A DNA stretch of 61,096 bases, taken from positions 1 to 61,096 of the forward strand of contig NZ_JADNYM010000029.1 of NCBI RefSeq assembly GCF_015708085.1. Reading direction: 5' to 3'. Numbering within the stretch: position 1 is the stretch's first letter; every line of letters begins with the position of its first letter. The translations under genes were made by a program, and so were the position numbers. Under the pieces are notes generated by a model. It was not told the origin of the DNA and did no database searches. It saw nothing but the letters and a program-made list of their open reading frames with translations. Of this stretch, positions 37,292-46,113 are shown piece after piece. The DNA is from Arthrobacter terrae. GTDB taxonomy: Bacteria > Actinomycetota > Actinomycetes > Actinomycetales > Micrococcaceae.

Positions 37292-38107
37292 TCAAAGGCG
37301 GAGAGCAGCCAGTACCTCGACGAGTTGTCGGATTGATTCATCGGTCAGTTCCGAGAGCAGGGTGTTCTTTCGGTTGGCAAAGCCAGAGGAAGACATAAGA
37401 ATGCCCGCTTCTTCCATCCCCGGTATCGCAGCGATCCTGGCAGGAAGGCTTGACAAGCCTGCAATGGCTGCGACTTGTTGAGGTTCCAGGCGGGAGGCCC
37501 TGTAGAAATCCAACTCGAGACTGGTGTTTTTGCTGGTGTACGAGATGAGTGACACGGTGCCCAGCCGGGTATTGTCCCGGTCGAAGATCCCGAATGTACC
37601 GGTAGGGACGATGGTGGTCGATCCATGGAATGACAATCCCGCTGCTGCGGCATGAGCAAGGAAGTGTTCGAATTTGTCGAGACTGGAGGGTGAATTGGAT
37701 GCAAGCCAAGACCGGTAGGTGTCGACGCTCCAGGTAGTTTGCCGTCCAGCGTGCGGGGCCGACTTCGCTTCGGCAAGTTCCTCGCCGTAGATCCGCGGCA
37801 TGAGGATTTCGGTTCCTTGGTCTTTCATCCGTGAGTAGGAAACAGCAATGATGGACGTTGCCGGGCCTGACATGGCGTTGAGGTATTCGACCATCCTCTT
37901 TAGTTCCGGGTTGATGGCGTCGACGGCAAGGACAATACGGAATCTGCCATCCGATAGGTTTTTCGCGACGCGGCTTTTTAGCGCCGGGGCCTCGTCACCG
38001 GTACGCGGAGCGCACGGTCTTTCGGGTGGTGCAGTCGTTGGTTTCGGGACTGGATTGTCGGTCAGTTTTTGTTCAGCTCCGAGAGCGGAGTTTCGGCTGC
38101 TGGCCAA
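37292..38107 (-). CDS. Hypothetical protein, probably a C-terminal part
   Basis: 271 residues in an open frame from TTG 38107, a doubtful start. From residue 52 it reads GRFRIVLAVDAINPELKRMV and EYLNAMSGPATSIIAVSYSR, then TEILMPRIYGEELAEAK, which resembles the C-terminal half of a family of uncharacterised proteins whose N-terminal half carries a nuclease-like fold. The first 50 residues look unrelated and are encoded partly by DNA of repeat E. The N-terminal half is therefore probably lost and replaced. The C-terminal 150 residues show no damage. Confidence 0.55.
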   Translation of the reverse strand: MASSRNSALGAEQKLTDNPVPKPTTAPPERPCAPRTGDEAPALKSRVAKNLSDGRFRIVLAVDAINPELKRMVEYLNAMSGPATSIIAVSYSRMKDQGTEILMPRIYGEELAEAKSAPHAGRQTTWSVDTYRSWLASNSPSSLDKFEHFLAHAAAAGLSFHGSTTIVPTGTFGIFDRDNTRLGTVSLISYTSKNTSLELDFYRASRLEPQQVAAIAGLSSLPARIAAIPGMEEAGILMSSSGFANRKNTLLSELTDESIRQLVEVLAALRL

Positions 38108-38165
38108 CAGCGTCGATAGGCTCGACCGCCGATATCCGGGGGAGGGGTGTTGTTGGTTGAGGCAA
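38088..38165 (+). repeat. Repeat E (related to 43850-43926)
   Basis: TTCGGCTGCTGGC, GATAGGCTCGACCGC and GGGGTGTTGTT are shared in order with 43850-43926, just before repeat C. It overlaps the doubtful start of the gene at 37292-38107. It shows that the repeat family has at least three copies. Confidence 0.6.
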
Positions 38166-38397
38166 GGAATCGCAAGAACCCACCCTTCCTAACGATCCTA
38201 CCAATCAACTTCGAACTACGAGCGAACCTGAAGGCTGTGCGCAATAAACCCCCAGCGGGACGTCGGTACAAAACGCGGCCAGGATGTGCCAGGTCTTCGA
38301 ACCTAGCCAGAAGTTGGCCACTGAGTTCCAGACCCGGTACCTGACGTGCCAGGCGGCAGCCCTGCGCGATGCTGCCCGCACCGCCGAAGCCGTCTGG

Positions 38398-38658
38398 CTA
38401 GTCGTCTCCTCGACGTCGTTTCTCCACGCGGACCAACAGCTCGCCGATCAAGCCCAAAAGCATGCCGAGGCTGCCGAAGACGAACAACCAGATCGCTAGG
38501 GTCGTCACGCTGGCCCAGAAGAACATCACGCTGCCGACGACGAATAGCGTGTTGCCGAACAGCCCAAGGCCTAGATGTACCCAGGGAAAATCCCTTAGAG
38601 CTGTTCCGATCCAGCGCCGCTCGGCGTCTTGGTCGGTCGGACCGTGCGTTGGGGTCAT
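38398..38658 (-). CDS. YrhK-family small membrane protein
   Basis: 86 residues from ATG 38658. FPWVHLGLGLFGNTLFVVGS is followed by a second hydrophobic segment AIWLFVFGSLGMLLGLIGEL, giving two membrane helices with both ends inside, as in the YrhK domain. The C-terminal tail is strongly basic (RVEKRRRGDD). The family's function is unknown. The gene is isolated between relics and looks complete. Confidence 0.75.
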   Translation of the reverse strand: MTPTHGPTDQDAERRWIGTALRDFPWVHLGLGLFGNTLFVVGSVMFFWASVTTLAIWLFVFGSLGMLLGLIGELLVRVEKRRRGDD

Positions 38659-38889
38659 TGGGTCTCCTCTGGTAACCGGGGCCTGACCACTATTCTGCCG
38701 TATCCAGCTCGCAGCCGACAGCAGGGGCGTCTGCTGGTCGATGACGGGTGCTCGTCCAGCCCAGGCCGGCCGGGCAGAACATCGGGCAGTTACACATGGC
38801 AGCGGCAGCTGGTCCGCGCCTAACGTGTAGCCGGGGAGAATGGTGTATATGCGTCATCCGTCAGCATCCGGCTGGCCACCGGCGTAGCT

Positions 38890-39116
38890 CAACGCAGATG
38901 ACACTCCCCGGCGATCACCCCGACGAACGCTCCCGTGGCCGGCCAGGCAGGGTCGGTGTGGATCGACAGCTGGTCGTAGTACCGGGCGAAGGCGACCATC
39001 TCCGTCTCGCTCAGGCTCGCGTAACCGATCTAGTAAACGGACCCAGGCACGTAGTCCTCAAACCACCGGTCGCCCATCGGCGCAGGGAGGTTGGACGCGC
39101 CGAGTGAGCCGGTCAT
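38890..39116 (-). pseudogene. MaoC-type dehydratase relic with in-frame stops
   Basis: From ATG 39116, overlapping the SRPBCC stop as ATGA, the frame encodes MGDRWFEDYVPGSVY, then TAG (39030-39032), then ETEMVAFARYYDQLSIHTDP and a TGA at 38890-38892. This matches the N-terminal half of MaoC hot-dog dehydratases (GxRYFEDY, and the FAxxYDPQ-IHxD catalytic Asp-His motif). The second half is unrecognisable. It was once the third gene of the operon with the DsbA-like and SRPBCC genes. Confidence 0.7.
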
Positions 39117-39613
39117 GACCGGGCCTTTTCACTTGCAGCGATGGACTCAGCGATCCGCTTGATCGCGGCGAGTGTTTTCGGGATGCCGTCGAGCGCCTGC
39201 TGTGTGCGGTCGGTGATCTGAACGTACGCCCCGTCGCCGTACTTCTCCTCGAACATGGCGATCCCGCCCGGCAGGAATTCCCAAGACTCGCTCAGCGTCG
39301 TCCCGGTCTCTGCTGGGGTCATGGTGTAGCCCCAGCGGACCAGGCTGCCACCCACCACCCAGGCGAACTCGCGGCCACGCTCGGCAGCTACCACCTGCGA
39401 CCGGGTCTCCCAGGACCGGTGCCCGAGCTCATTGCGCCCGGTGAACCAGGCGCCGAGCTGGCCGGCATTGCCCTCGTCGTCCCACCAACACGACGTACAG
39501 ACCGGGCTCCACTCGCCGGTACGGCTGATGTCGGAGACCAGGTCGTAGATCGTCTCGGCCGAGGCCTGAACCGTGACGGACTCCTGGTGATGGCGGATGT
39601 TTGTCTGACTCAT
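39113..39613 (-). CDS. SRPBCC-family protein (polyketide cyclase-like)
   Basis: 166 residues. ESVTVQASAETIYDLVSDIS and RTGEWSPVCTSCWWDD mark the START/SRPBCC helix-grip fold, with SWEFLPGG and a long C-terminal helix (RTQQALDGIPKTLAAIKRIA). Such proteins bind hydrophobic ligands in a cavity. It starts 21 bases after the DsbA-like gene and is coupled to the broken MaoC gene, so the three formed one operon, perhaps for modification of a small hydrophobic compound. Confidence 0.85.
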   Translation of the reverse strand: MSQTNIRHHQESVTVQASAETIYDLVSDISRTGEWSPVCTSCWWDDEGNAGQLGAWFTGRNELGHRSWETRSQVVAAERGREFAWVVGGSLVRWGYTMTPAETGTTLSESWEFLPGGIAMFEEKYGDGAYVQITDRTQQALDGIPKTLAAIKRIAESIAASEKARS

Positions 39614-39634
39614 GGGTTCATTCTCACAGACCGG

Positions 39635-40372
39635 TTACTTCTTTTGCCGCCGGCTGCCGCCGTGCCAGTCCTCCTGCTGACCGACCGTATCGCCGTCGAC
39701 TCCGAGGGCAGCAAGTTGTGGCTGCTCGCGCAGGCTTCGCTTGAGCTCCGCGAAACCAGGGAAGCGTGCCAGCCCGACCACATGGTCCCACAGCTCGGCG
39801 GCCGAATCTTCGTCCGGCAGCCGGCTGATCACCGGCCCGAAGAAAGCCACACCGGCGGGGGGCTCAAAGTGGATGATGGGCGTGCCCACATCCCTACCCG
39901 TCAGCGAGAGCGCCTCATCCGTTTCCTGCCGGATCGCACGGTCCCAGGACTCGTCGTCGAGAGCCTCGGCCAGTGCCAGGGGCAAGCCAGCCTCGGCGAG
40001 GATCGGCTCCACGAACTCACGCGTGCCACGCCGCTCACGCACCTCACCCTCGGTGCGCTGGTTGACCGGGTTCGGGGCAGCATCGAAGATGTGCGCCCCG
40101 AACGCCGCGTACAACCCGGCCATCAACTCGCGGCCATGCTCCGCACGTGCCCGGGCCGCCACCCGCAGGAGCCGGAGCCCGGCCGTGTGTCCAGCCTCGT
40201 ACTCAGGCGGAAAATGCGCCGCGTAGTCAACGTCGGCGTTGATCAGGCGCAACGAGATGAACCGCCAATCCACGGTGTAGTCGCGCTGCGCCTGCACCTG
40301 CCGCACCCACTTGCTCGTCATCCAGGCGAAAGGGCAGACCGGGTCGAAATAGAAGTTAATGTCGGCATCCAT
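39635..40372 (-). CDS. DsbA-family oxidoreductase (Rv2466c-like)
   Basis: 245 residues from ATG 40372. The N-terminal thioredoxin-fold motif is FYFDPVCPFAWMTSKWV, with Cys13 and no second Cys in the CPFA active site. Length, the helical insertion (LRLLRVAARARAEHGRELMA) and C-terminal GVAFFGPVISRLP match actinobacterial proteins of the Rv2466c type, which is a mycothiol-dependent nitroreductase of Mycobacterium tuberculosis. A role in reduction or isomerisation of small molecules with mycothiol is likely by family. First gene of its operon. Confidence 0.85.
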   Translation of the reverse strand: MDADINFYFDPVCPFAWMTSKWVRQVQAQRDYTVDWRFISLRLINADVDYAAHFPPEYEAGHTAGLRLLRVAARARAEHGRELMAGLYAAFGAHIFDAAPNPVNQRTEGEVRERRGTREFVEPILAEAGLPLALAEALDDESWDRAIRQETDEALSLTGRDVGTPIIHFEPPAGVAFFGPVISRLPDEDSAAELWDHVVGLARFPGFAELKRSLREQPQLAALGVDGDTVGQQEDWHGGSRRQKK

Positions 40373-40434
40373 AAGCCCACCTTTACACCGCTTGATAACC
40401 CTCGTCTAGTCTCGGATCGAGGCCCCAGCGACTG

Positions 40435-40600
40435 GGCATCGGCATCGCGGTCCTGGCATACTCGCTGGGGCTGCGCAACGGCTTCGACGTCGACCACATC
40501 TCCGCCCCGACAACACCATTTGCAAGATGATGGTTGAGGGCAAACGCCCATTAAGTGTCGGATTCTGGTTCTCGCTGTGCCGCTCAATAATGCTGTGGAC
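40435..40600 (+). pseudogene. Nickel permease (HoxN/NixA family) remnant
   Basis: LAYSLGLRNGFDVDHISA in one frame and NTICKMMVEGKRPLSVGFWF with SLCRS in the next match the signature region of NiCoT permeases (RHAFDADHIAAIDNTTRKL, then GKRPLSVGFWFSLGHS). One base is lost at the DN junction and the second signature is altered from GHS to CRS. Only TM2-TM3 remain out of about eight. NiCoT carriers feed nickel to urease, so this is likely the dead partner of the urease operon. Confidence 0.75.
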
Positions 40601-40665
40601 ATCGGTGTCGGCATCGTCTTGGCAGAGAAAGCCGTCTACAGTGCGGTCTCGAACAAGCCTTCAGG

Positions 40666-40992
40666 GAGTTGGATCTCCAAGGAAGGTGGAAGCCGATCGT
40701 CGTGCCTTCCTCGCTGGCCACTGCAGTGTGCTCCGGTTCTCACCATATTCCCTTCCTTCATTTCAGGTTTGCCACCGAGGACAGCACCTGTGGCCGTGAT
40801 CGCCTGGATTAGGGCCAAGCCGGCGGTCGCCAGATGCGGGACATGAAGGGCCAGAGGCGTCTGCTCTTGAATCAGACAAAGCGAATTGAGTGGATCGTCC
40901 GGGACCGCGGACGCTTTGGGAAGCTGCTCCCGGTGTGCAGGGATCGCCCCGAATCGGGGTGCGATCGTTATTGTGTAAGGCGCGCACGTGCT
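40666..40992 (+). repeat. Direct repeat G after the nickel permease relic
   Basis: Longer copy of repeat F. It contains ATCTCCAAGGAAGGTGGAAG, GTGCCTTCCTCGCTGG and, after about 130 bases absent from F, CCAGAGGCG, AATCAGACAAAGCGA, GTCCGGGACCGCGGA and the hairpin GATCGCCCCGAATCGGGGT (40942-40966). A 60-codon minus frame inside it (40636-40818) is not convincing. Confidence 0.7.
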
Positions 40993-41007
40993 GGTGGGCC
41001 TTGGCTA

Positions 41008-41469
41008 TTACGTGCTGAGCGTATGCGTGCCGGTCTGATGCCCGCATTTGAGTCCGATGGCGGTCGCGCTCACGCAGGCGGTGGTCTCGGCGATGACCGC
41101 CACCACTCCGAGTGGTTCAAGCCAGTTACCGATGTCATCACCGATTTGGGGGAGCCCGATGGTGCGGGAGACGATGTAGGCCAGAACGCCCAGTCCCATC
41201 ACCGCGGCGGTGCTGAGGTAGGCCGCTGCGACGTCGCCGAAGGCGAGCACGGCCGCGAGGACGAAGCTGGCTGCAGCGACGGCGATGAAGAGGATCCCGA
41301 TGTATGGGGCTTCGTGGAGATGGGCAGGAATGACTGGAATATGTGCTGCACCGGCGACGACCAGCGCCAGCACGGGAAGTGCCCGCAGCGGGTGTTGGAG
41401 CGGCGAGCCGAGCAGTCCGGTTCTGGTCATGGCTGAGCGGTGTTTCAGCGTTTGGGTTTCCGTTGACAT
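41008..41469 (-). CDS. Four-helix membrane protein, unknown function
   Basis: 153 residues. After a charged N-tail there are four hydrophobic segments (ALPVLALVVAGAAHIPVIPA; YIGILFIAVAAASFVLAAVL; AYLSTAAVMGLGVLAYIVS; and WLEPLGVVAVIAETTACVSA). HIPVIPAHLHEAPYIG is a His-containing loop seen in small actinobacterial membrane proteins linked to copper or redox genes. The C-terminus abuts repeat G. No partner gene is adjacent. Function unknown. Confidence 0.65.
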   Translation of the reverse strand: MSTETQTLKHRSAMTRTGLLGSPLQHPLRALPVLALVVAGAAHIPVIPAHLHEAPYIGILFIAVAAASFVLAAVLAFGDVAAAYLSTAAVMGLGVLAYIVSRTIGLPQIGDDIGNWLEPLGVVAVIAETTACVSATAIGLKCGHQTGTHTLST

Positions 41470-41996
41470 GGGTCTTTGCCTATCGAGTCAAGGCGCCCGG
41501 GGAAAAGTACGCCTGAACTAATTGTTTCCCCCGACTGGTTTCGAGGACATAAGTAATTCGTTGCCGTGGGTGGTTCGGCTTGCTTTAAAGCCGCCTATAT
41601 TGCTGAGTCGATCGGTGCGCCGTGGGAGTGATGGGTGCTTCTGCCGTTTTGTGGGCCTCATGACAGTTCTTCCGACACGGCCCCCAGCCGATTCGAATCT
41701 CTGGATTGAAAGGGATTCCGTTGGCAAATTGGATGCGGTGGCGCGGTGCGTCTTGTCCAGCGCGGATCCTGCAGCGGGCCAAGGCCCAGCGAAGGCCAGA
41801 CAGGTCACAGCGTACTTATGACGGCTTGGGTTGCCGCCTATGTGAGCCAACTGGTTCCAGCCAAGCACTTAACCCGCGACCACGAGCCCGCAGCCGCTTA
41901 ACCAAAAATCAGCAACCAAACTGTCTCAAAAACTTGACGTGCGCACAACAGCACGAGACGAAACCCGATGACATGGGCAAGGCTTAGACCAAGTCT
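41470..41996. other. No convincing gene
   Basis: 527 bases with short overlapping frames only. The sequence contains no long repeat or RNA that could be recognised. Confidence 0.35.
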
Positions 41997-42236
41997 TTAG
42001 GAGTTGAAAAGTAGTAGTCGAAGCAGCGCCGCAAAGACAAGAACCAGTAGCCATCTGAAGTCGAGAATCCATACGGCTTGAGGTGCGATGACCGCGCGCA
42101 TGACCTTCTCGAGGTTGCCGATGAACAATTTGACGACGACGAAGGACCAAACAACCGATGCAAACACGTCGAGCACTCGCCGCCAGTCTGAGCGTCTTCG
42201 CCGTCGCCGTGCGTCACCGCGGCGATGCTGCTTCAA
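41997..42236 (-). CDS. Small membrane protein
   Basis: 79 residues. A very basic N-tail (HRRGDARRRRRRSDWRR) is followed by two hydrophobic segments (VLDVFASVVWSFVVVKLFIG and VWILDFRWLLVLVFAALLRL). Positive-inside topology and composition look genuine, but no family or ribosome site is evident. It lies 200 bases upstream of the DUF4236 gene on the opposite strand. It might also be the start of a longer, truncated membrane protein. Confidence 0.4.
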   Translation of the reverse strand: MKQHRRGDARRRRRRSDWRRVLDVFASVVWSFVVVKLFIGNLEKVMRAVIAPQAVWILDFRWLLVLVFAALLRLLLFNS

Positions 42237-42406
42237 TCCGTTTCGGTCGCTGTCGATGGTCCGAGATCGGGGTTCTCTGCAACCAACCTATCAATGAGAT
42301 CCCATACCTCGTCCGAAGGAGCATTAGGCGGGTGAGGCGGTTTGTGGCGAGAGTTTGTCGAACGAGCATTAGAACTTTTGATTTCGAGGCGGTTCCTGCC
42401 TGGTCA

Positions 42407-42437
42407 TAGGGGGCTCCCCCTAAGTGATAGATCACTT
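42407..42437. promoter_or_regulatory. Two abutting perfect palindromes before the DUF4236 gene
   Basis: TAGGGGGCTCCCCCTA (42407-42422) and AAGTGATAGATCACTT (42422-42437), each a perfect 7+2+7 palindrome, share one base and end 3 bases before the ATG at 42441. They could act as operators or as hairpins in the mRNA leader. No ribosome site is visible between them and the start. Confidence 0.55.
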
Positions 42438-42440
42438 GAT

Positions 42441-43451
42441 ATGCTGGCACTCGTCAGTTTCAAGATAGCTCCAGGACTGCGGATCAGCGCATCGAGTCGT
42501 GGGGTGCGTACGAGCATCGGCAATTCGAAGGCGCGCGTTTCCTTTGGGGGTGGACGGACCTACACATCGGCGAAGACGGCTGGGGTCCGTGTGAGCGGGG
42601 GCAGCTCGTCGCAGGGGAATTCCTCGCGCAACAATGCCAGTGTCCAGTCGACACGGCGGCCTACCCTGGCCCAACTTGAGCGAGCCGAACGAGCCGCTGC
42701 CCAGGATGCCGTCCTTGAGGAACTCCGGCGGTTGGAGGAGTCATTGGTGACTCTTCACCATGAGACGTTTCCTCCGGCGACACCCCAAGAGGTTCTGGCG
42801 CCTGAGCCAGTTGACACGGATGCCATTCGGACCGAGTTCGAGAAGTCCTTGCTCTCCGAGATCGGACGGTTCAAGTTCTCGGAGCGACGCTCCGCCAAAA
42901 CGCGGGCTGCTGAAATGGCGCTGCACGAGGCGTCGCGCATAGACGCCGCATACATAGGCCTCTATCACCGCTACTGCGAGGACGCGCGGCAAGACTGGGA
43001 CCGCCTGCTCAATCACGATGCGGAAACCGTCATCGATGTCCTGGAAGGGGCTTACGCCGACAACGCCTCCGAGGCGACGTGTGTGGACGCGGGAGTTGAG
43101 GGCGGCGTTCGCTACGCCGCCGTAGTGGTCGTCTTCGGTGCAGTTGATTTAGTTCCCGAACGCACTCCGTCTGTTACGGCAGCGGGAAAGCCCACCACGA
43201 AGAAACGCAACCAGTCGGAGAGGAACTCGTTGTATGTGGCAGCCCTGGGTTCTACGGTTCTGGCCACCGTCCGGGAGGGATTCGCTGTAGCGCCATCCGT
43301 TGATGAATTCCGGATTATAGTTCTGCGCAAGGACCTGAATGCTCCGACGGCCAGCGATTTCGTCGCCCCTATCTATGTTGCAATAGCTCTCACCGAGCAT
43401 CCAGAGCTCGTCGAACTCGTGACGACCTTCCGACCTGTCGTGCTCTCGTAG
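42441..43451 (+). CDS. DUF4236 domain protein
   Basis: 336 residues from ATG 42441; the frame is open to GTG 42342, but DUF4236 begins here. The N-terminal domain (VSFKIAPGLRISASSRGVRT, SIGNSKARVSFGGGRTYTSA) is the short beta-rich DUF4236 unit. The remainder has a coiled-coil stretch (about 75-150, AQLERAERAAAQDAVLEELR) and a mixed C-terminal domain (VRYAAVVVVFGAVDLVPERT, RNSLYVAALGSTVLATVREG) that looks like an enzyme-free fold. DUF4236 proteins are often near phage or stress genes; function unknown. The gene looks intact. Confidence 0.75.
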   Translation: MLALVSFKIAPGLRISASSRGVRTSIGNSKARVSFGGGRTYTSAKTAGVRVSGGSSSQGNSSRNNASVQSTRRPTLAQLERAERAAAQDAVLEELRRLEESLVTLHHETFPPATPQEVLAPEPVDTDAIRTEFEKSLLSEIGRFKFSERRSAKTRAAEMALHEASRIDAAYIGLYHRYCEDARQDWDRLLNHDAETVIDVLEGAYADNASEATCVDAGVEGGVRYAAVVVVFGAVDLVPERTPSVTAAGKPTTKKRNQSERNSLYVAALGSTVLATVREGFAVAPSVDEFRIIVLRKDLNAPTASDFVAPIYVAIALTEHPELVELVTTFRPVVLS

Positions 43452-44667
43452 GTGCCATTATCGGCGGTTCGGCGGACCCATTCCCGAGTAAGTCAATCTG
43501 CTGCCGGGTCAGACCCCTTAGGGTTGAGCATCTGTAAGCATCATGGCGTCGAGGACTTCAGAGATAAGCAGGGTCCATAACATGTGATGCCGGCTGCTCC
43601 GCTGAGCTCCGCCAGGCACTGTTGTCCTCGTCTTGGGAGCGATCGTCCTAGCCAGCACAACCGTCAACCTGGTCTCGGGCCTGAGGTGGGCAGAAGATGT
43701 AGCCTTGACTACCACGAAACCCCGCCTGCTGGCGCAGGTTTCGGGTGTCAAAACGGACGTTGATCAGACCCTTGCTGCCAGCTATGCCGGCGAAGAGTGG
43801 TGTGGATGCGCCTGCTGTGGCATCGCGATGACCTGAGTTATCGGAGACCTTCGGCTGCTGGCTAACGTTTGGGATAGGCTCGACCGCAGATATGCGGGGG
43901 GCGGGGGTGGGGTGTTGTTTGTTCAGGCAAAAAACCGTGAGCACCTCACGCTTCGTGTTGAGTTTACCAGCCGGTCGGGCGTGAAGGGCTAGCGGGGGAG
44001 TCCATCCTTGGCCCGTTACGCTCCAGCCGTCATCCGGGCTCGGCAGTGCTCATGGGCTGCGATCGCTCCGGCAGCGTCGTGGGGAGTACATGACCTCATC
44101 GATTTCGTTGGGGTCATTACGGCGGACAAGGCGCTGGCATCGATGTCACCTTCCTTCACGTCATTCGAGAAGGGCCCAGAAAACCGAGCGACACCCGTCA
44201 CCACGAAGATGCCCACCCAGACGAATGAAGCCAGCTGCGTGGCATCTCTTAGACCAACCATTCTGGTCGATACGCGGGGCCTTGCGCCATGTCTTCCATC
44301 ACTTTAAGAAATCCTCTGCGCTAATTTGATCAACCGTATCGAACCACGGCAAAGCGCAGCACGCGTCCCGGCTGGAGGTAGGTGACGCCTGGCTTCGGAG
44401 TGAAAGCCCATCATAAGACATGCGAGTCCACTGACACTGGTTCAGACCCTTGACTGCCTTTCTTACGTCCTCGCAGCAGATCCCCTGTGGGGAAAGGGTG
44501 GATTTGTACACGCCCCCGACCTGTAAGCCGCCGCCAGTCTGGTCTCAGCGGTCACCAACAGGCATGAGTTCGAGGCCTCGATGAACGGGCTTGTGCACGG
44601 TTATGGATCAGTTGAAAACGCCGGCGATTCCGAAGAACGTGGTTGACGGCACTAGCTGGGGCGCCGG
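43452..44667. other. Mostly non-coding, includes repeats E' and C
   Basis: 1.2 kb without a convincing gene. A minus frame at 43648-43944 and another at 44016-44261 (VWVGIFVVTGVARFSGPFSN) have some protein-like composition but no signals and are probably remains of membrane proteins. Repeat blocks occupy 43850-44067. Confidence 0.35.
43925..44067 (+). repeat. 143 bp direct repeat C
   Basis: About 90% identical to 51047-51190 in the same orientation. Longest exact blocks include GCTCCAGCCGTCATCCGGGC and TCGGCAGTGCTCATGGGCTG. Directly upstream (43850-43926) it is joined to sequence shared with 38088-38165. Confidence 0.8.
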
Positions 44668-44885
44668 GTGCAGGGAAATCGAAACTTGGCCACCGAATTG
44701 TTGACGCATTGGGACCCCACAATCCGCGACCAGAAGCCCGGCGAAGTCATCTACGCCCCTAGTTTCAAATGCGATCTTGAAAAACCCATAGCGGGCAGCA
44801 TCACTGTGCACGTTGATGTTCCTCTGGTGGTCACGGAGGGCAATTACCTGCTCGCCGAAAACGGGGCTTCGTACGCCGTGATTGA
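44668..44885 (+). pseudogene. P-loop nucleoside/pantothenate-type kinase, C-terminal remnant
   Basis: The frame encodes VIYAPSFKCDLEKPIAGSIT and VDVPLVVTEGNYLL, which match the middle of uridine/pantothenate-kinase-like proteins (usually FDRxxEEPIAGSIPV and VxTEGNYLL). The P-loop half is missing upstream and the lid and end are missing downstream, where the frame continues antisense through the monooxygenase gene. A fragment only. Confidence 0.6.
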
Positions 44886-44925
44886 TGCAGTCTCTTCGTC
44901 CGTTCGTTTGATCTTCAAGCTTCAG

Positions 44926-46059
44926 TCAAGAATCGAGGGCACCGGTGCTGGCCAGGCTCACAGTGCGGGCTTTGAGCTGCTCGACGATGTACTCGGCGTC
45001 GCGACCCACCCCGCCCACAAGCCCGGACGTCAGGGCGTACTGGAACGGCAAACCCACGAAATACAGGCCGGCGATCTTCGGGACCACGCCGCGGATGGTG
45101 GCTGGCCAGCCATGCGAATCCACGGCAAGGCCCTCGATCCACTGAAACACCGGGCGGTACCCCGTGGCCCAGATGATGGTGCAGACGCTGGCTGGTCCCT
45201 TGGTTTCCGCGGCGTGCGTACCGCCGTCGGCCGTTCCGACGTCGAACACTGGTTTGCCGTCTACGGCACCGCTGAGGCGAGGGAGCCGGACCGCACCCGC
45301 GCGCTCGACCTCCCTGACTGACACCCTGATGAGCGGGGCGCCGTGCTCGAGGAAACCCGCAGCCACCTTCCGCCCTGTCTTGGTGTCCAAGGTGAGCACG
45401 CTGTTCACGAGCCGCCAGTAAAGGGGTCCGGCGAAACGGAACACGGCGTCGGGAATGTGGGCCGTAGGCTTTCCCGAGAGGTAAACAGTTCCCTTCGGAC
45501 GGCTCTGGGCGAGCTCCAATGCGATCTCGGCACCCGACGTCCCCGCGCCCACCACCACGACTGCGCCCGCCGGAAGACCGGCCGGGCTGCGGTACTCGGA
45601 GCTGTGGAGCTGCATGATGCCGGGATCCAACGCCTGGGCCATGCCGGGGATCTGGGGAGTGGAGTTGGCGCCGGGCGTGGCCACCACGGTCCGCGCCAGC
45701 AGCTGGCCGGCGCTGGTGTCAACCGCAAACACCTCGCCTGCCCTTCGCACGGAGTGAACGCGGATGCCCGTCCGGACAGGGAGCTGGAAGTGCTGCGCGT
45801 AGGTTTCCAGGTAGTCGGCGAAGGCGTCCTTGGCCGGGAAGCTGGCGGCAGGCGCGGGAAAGTTCAGGCCGGGCAGGGCGCTGTATCGCGCAGGTGTGAA
45901 CAGCCGCAGCGAATCCCATCGCTGTCGCCAGACGTCGCCCACGCGGGCCCCGCTGTCCAGAATGCTGAAATCGAGCCCGGCCCGCTGCAGGTGGTAGCCA
46001 GCTGCGAGGCCGGACTGTCCCGCACCGATCACCAGCGCGTCCAGGATGTGTGAATTCAT
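44926..46059 (-). CDS. Flavin-containing monooxygenase-like oxidoreductase
   Basis: 377 residues from ATG 46059. The FAD motif is VIGAGQSG (about 10-17), and the NADPH motif VVVVGAGTSGAEIALELAQS lies at about 167-186. ARVGDVWRQRWDSLRLFTPA is the conserved linker, and IIWATGYRPVFQWIE is the ATG-containing hinge of group B monooxygenases. The family includes CzcO-like and Baeyer-Villiger-type enzymes. The TetR gene at 46158 is divergent, with a perfect 23 bp palindrome between them that probably controls both. Substrate unknown; likely detoxification of a lipophilic compound. Confidence 0.85.
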   Translation of the reverse strand: MNSHILDALVIGAGQSGLAAGYHLQRAGLDFSILDSGARVGDVWRQRWDSLRLFTPARYSALPGLNFPAPAASFPAKDAFADYLETYAQHFQLPVRTGIRVHSVRRAGEVFAVDTSAGQLLARTVVATPGANSTPQIPGMAQALDPGIMQLHSSEYRSPAGLPAGAVVVVGAGTSGAEIALELAQSRPKGTVYLSGKPTAHIPDAVFRFAGPLYWRLVNSVLTLDTKTGRKVAAGFLEHGAPLIRVSVREVERAGAVRLPRLSGAVDGKPVFDVGTADGGTHAAETKGPASVCTIIWATGYRPVFQWIEGLAVDSHGWPATIRGVVPKIAGLYFVGLPFQYALTSGLVGGVGRDAEYIVEQLKARTVSLASTGALDS

Positions 46060-46113
46060 TGCCGGCCCCTTCGCTTGATCGGGGGCGCTGCCTGACGGAA
46101 CACCCTGCCGATT

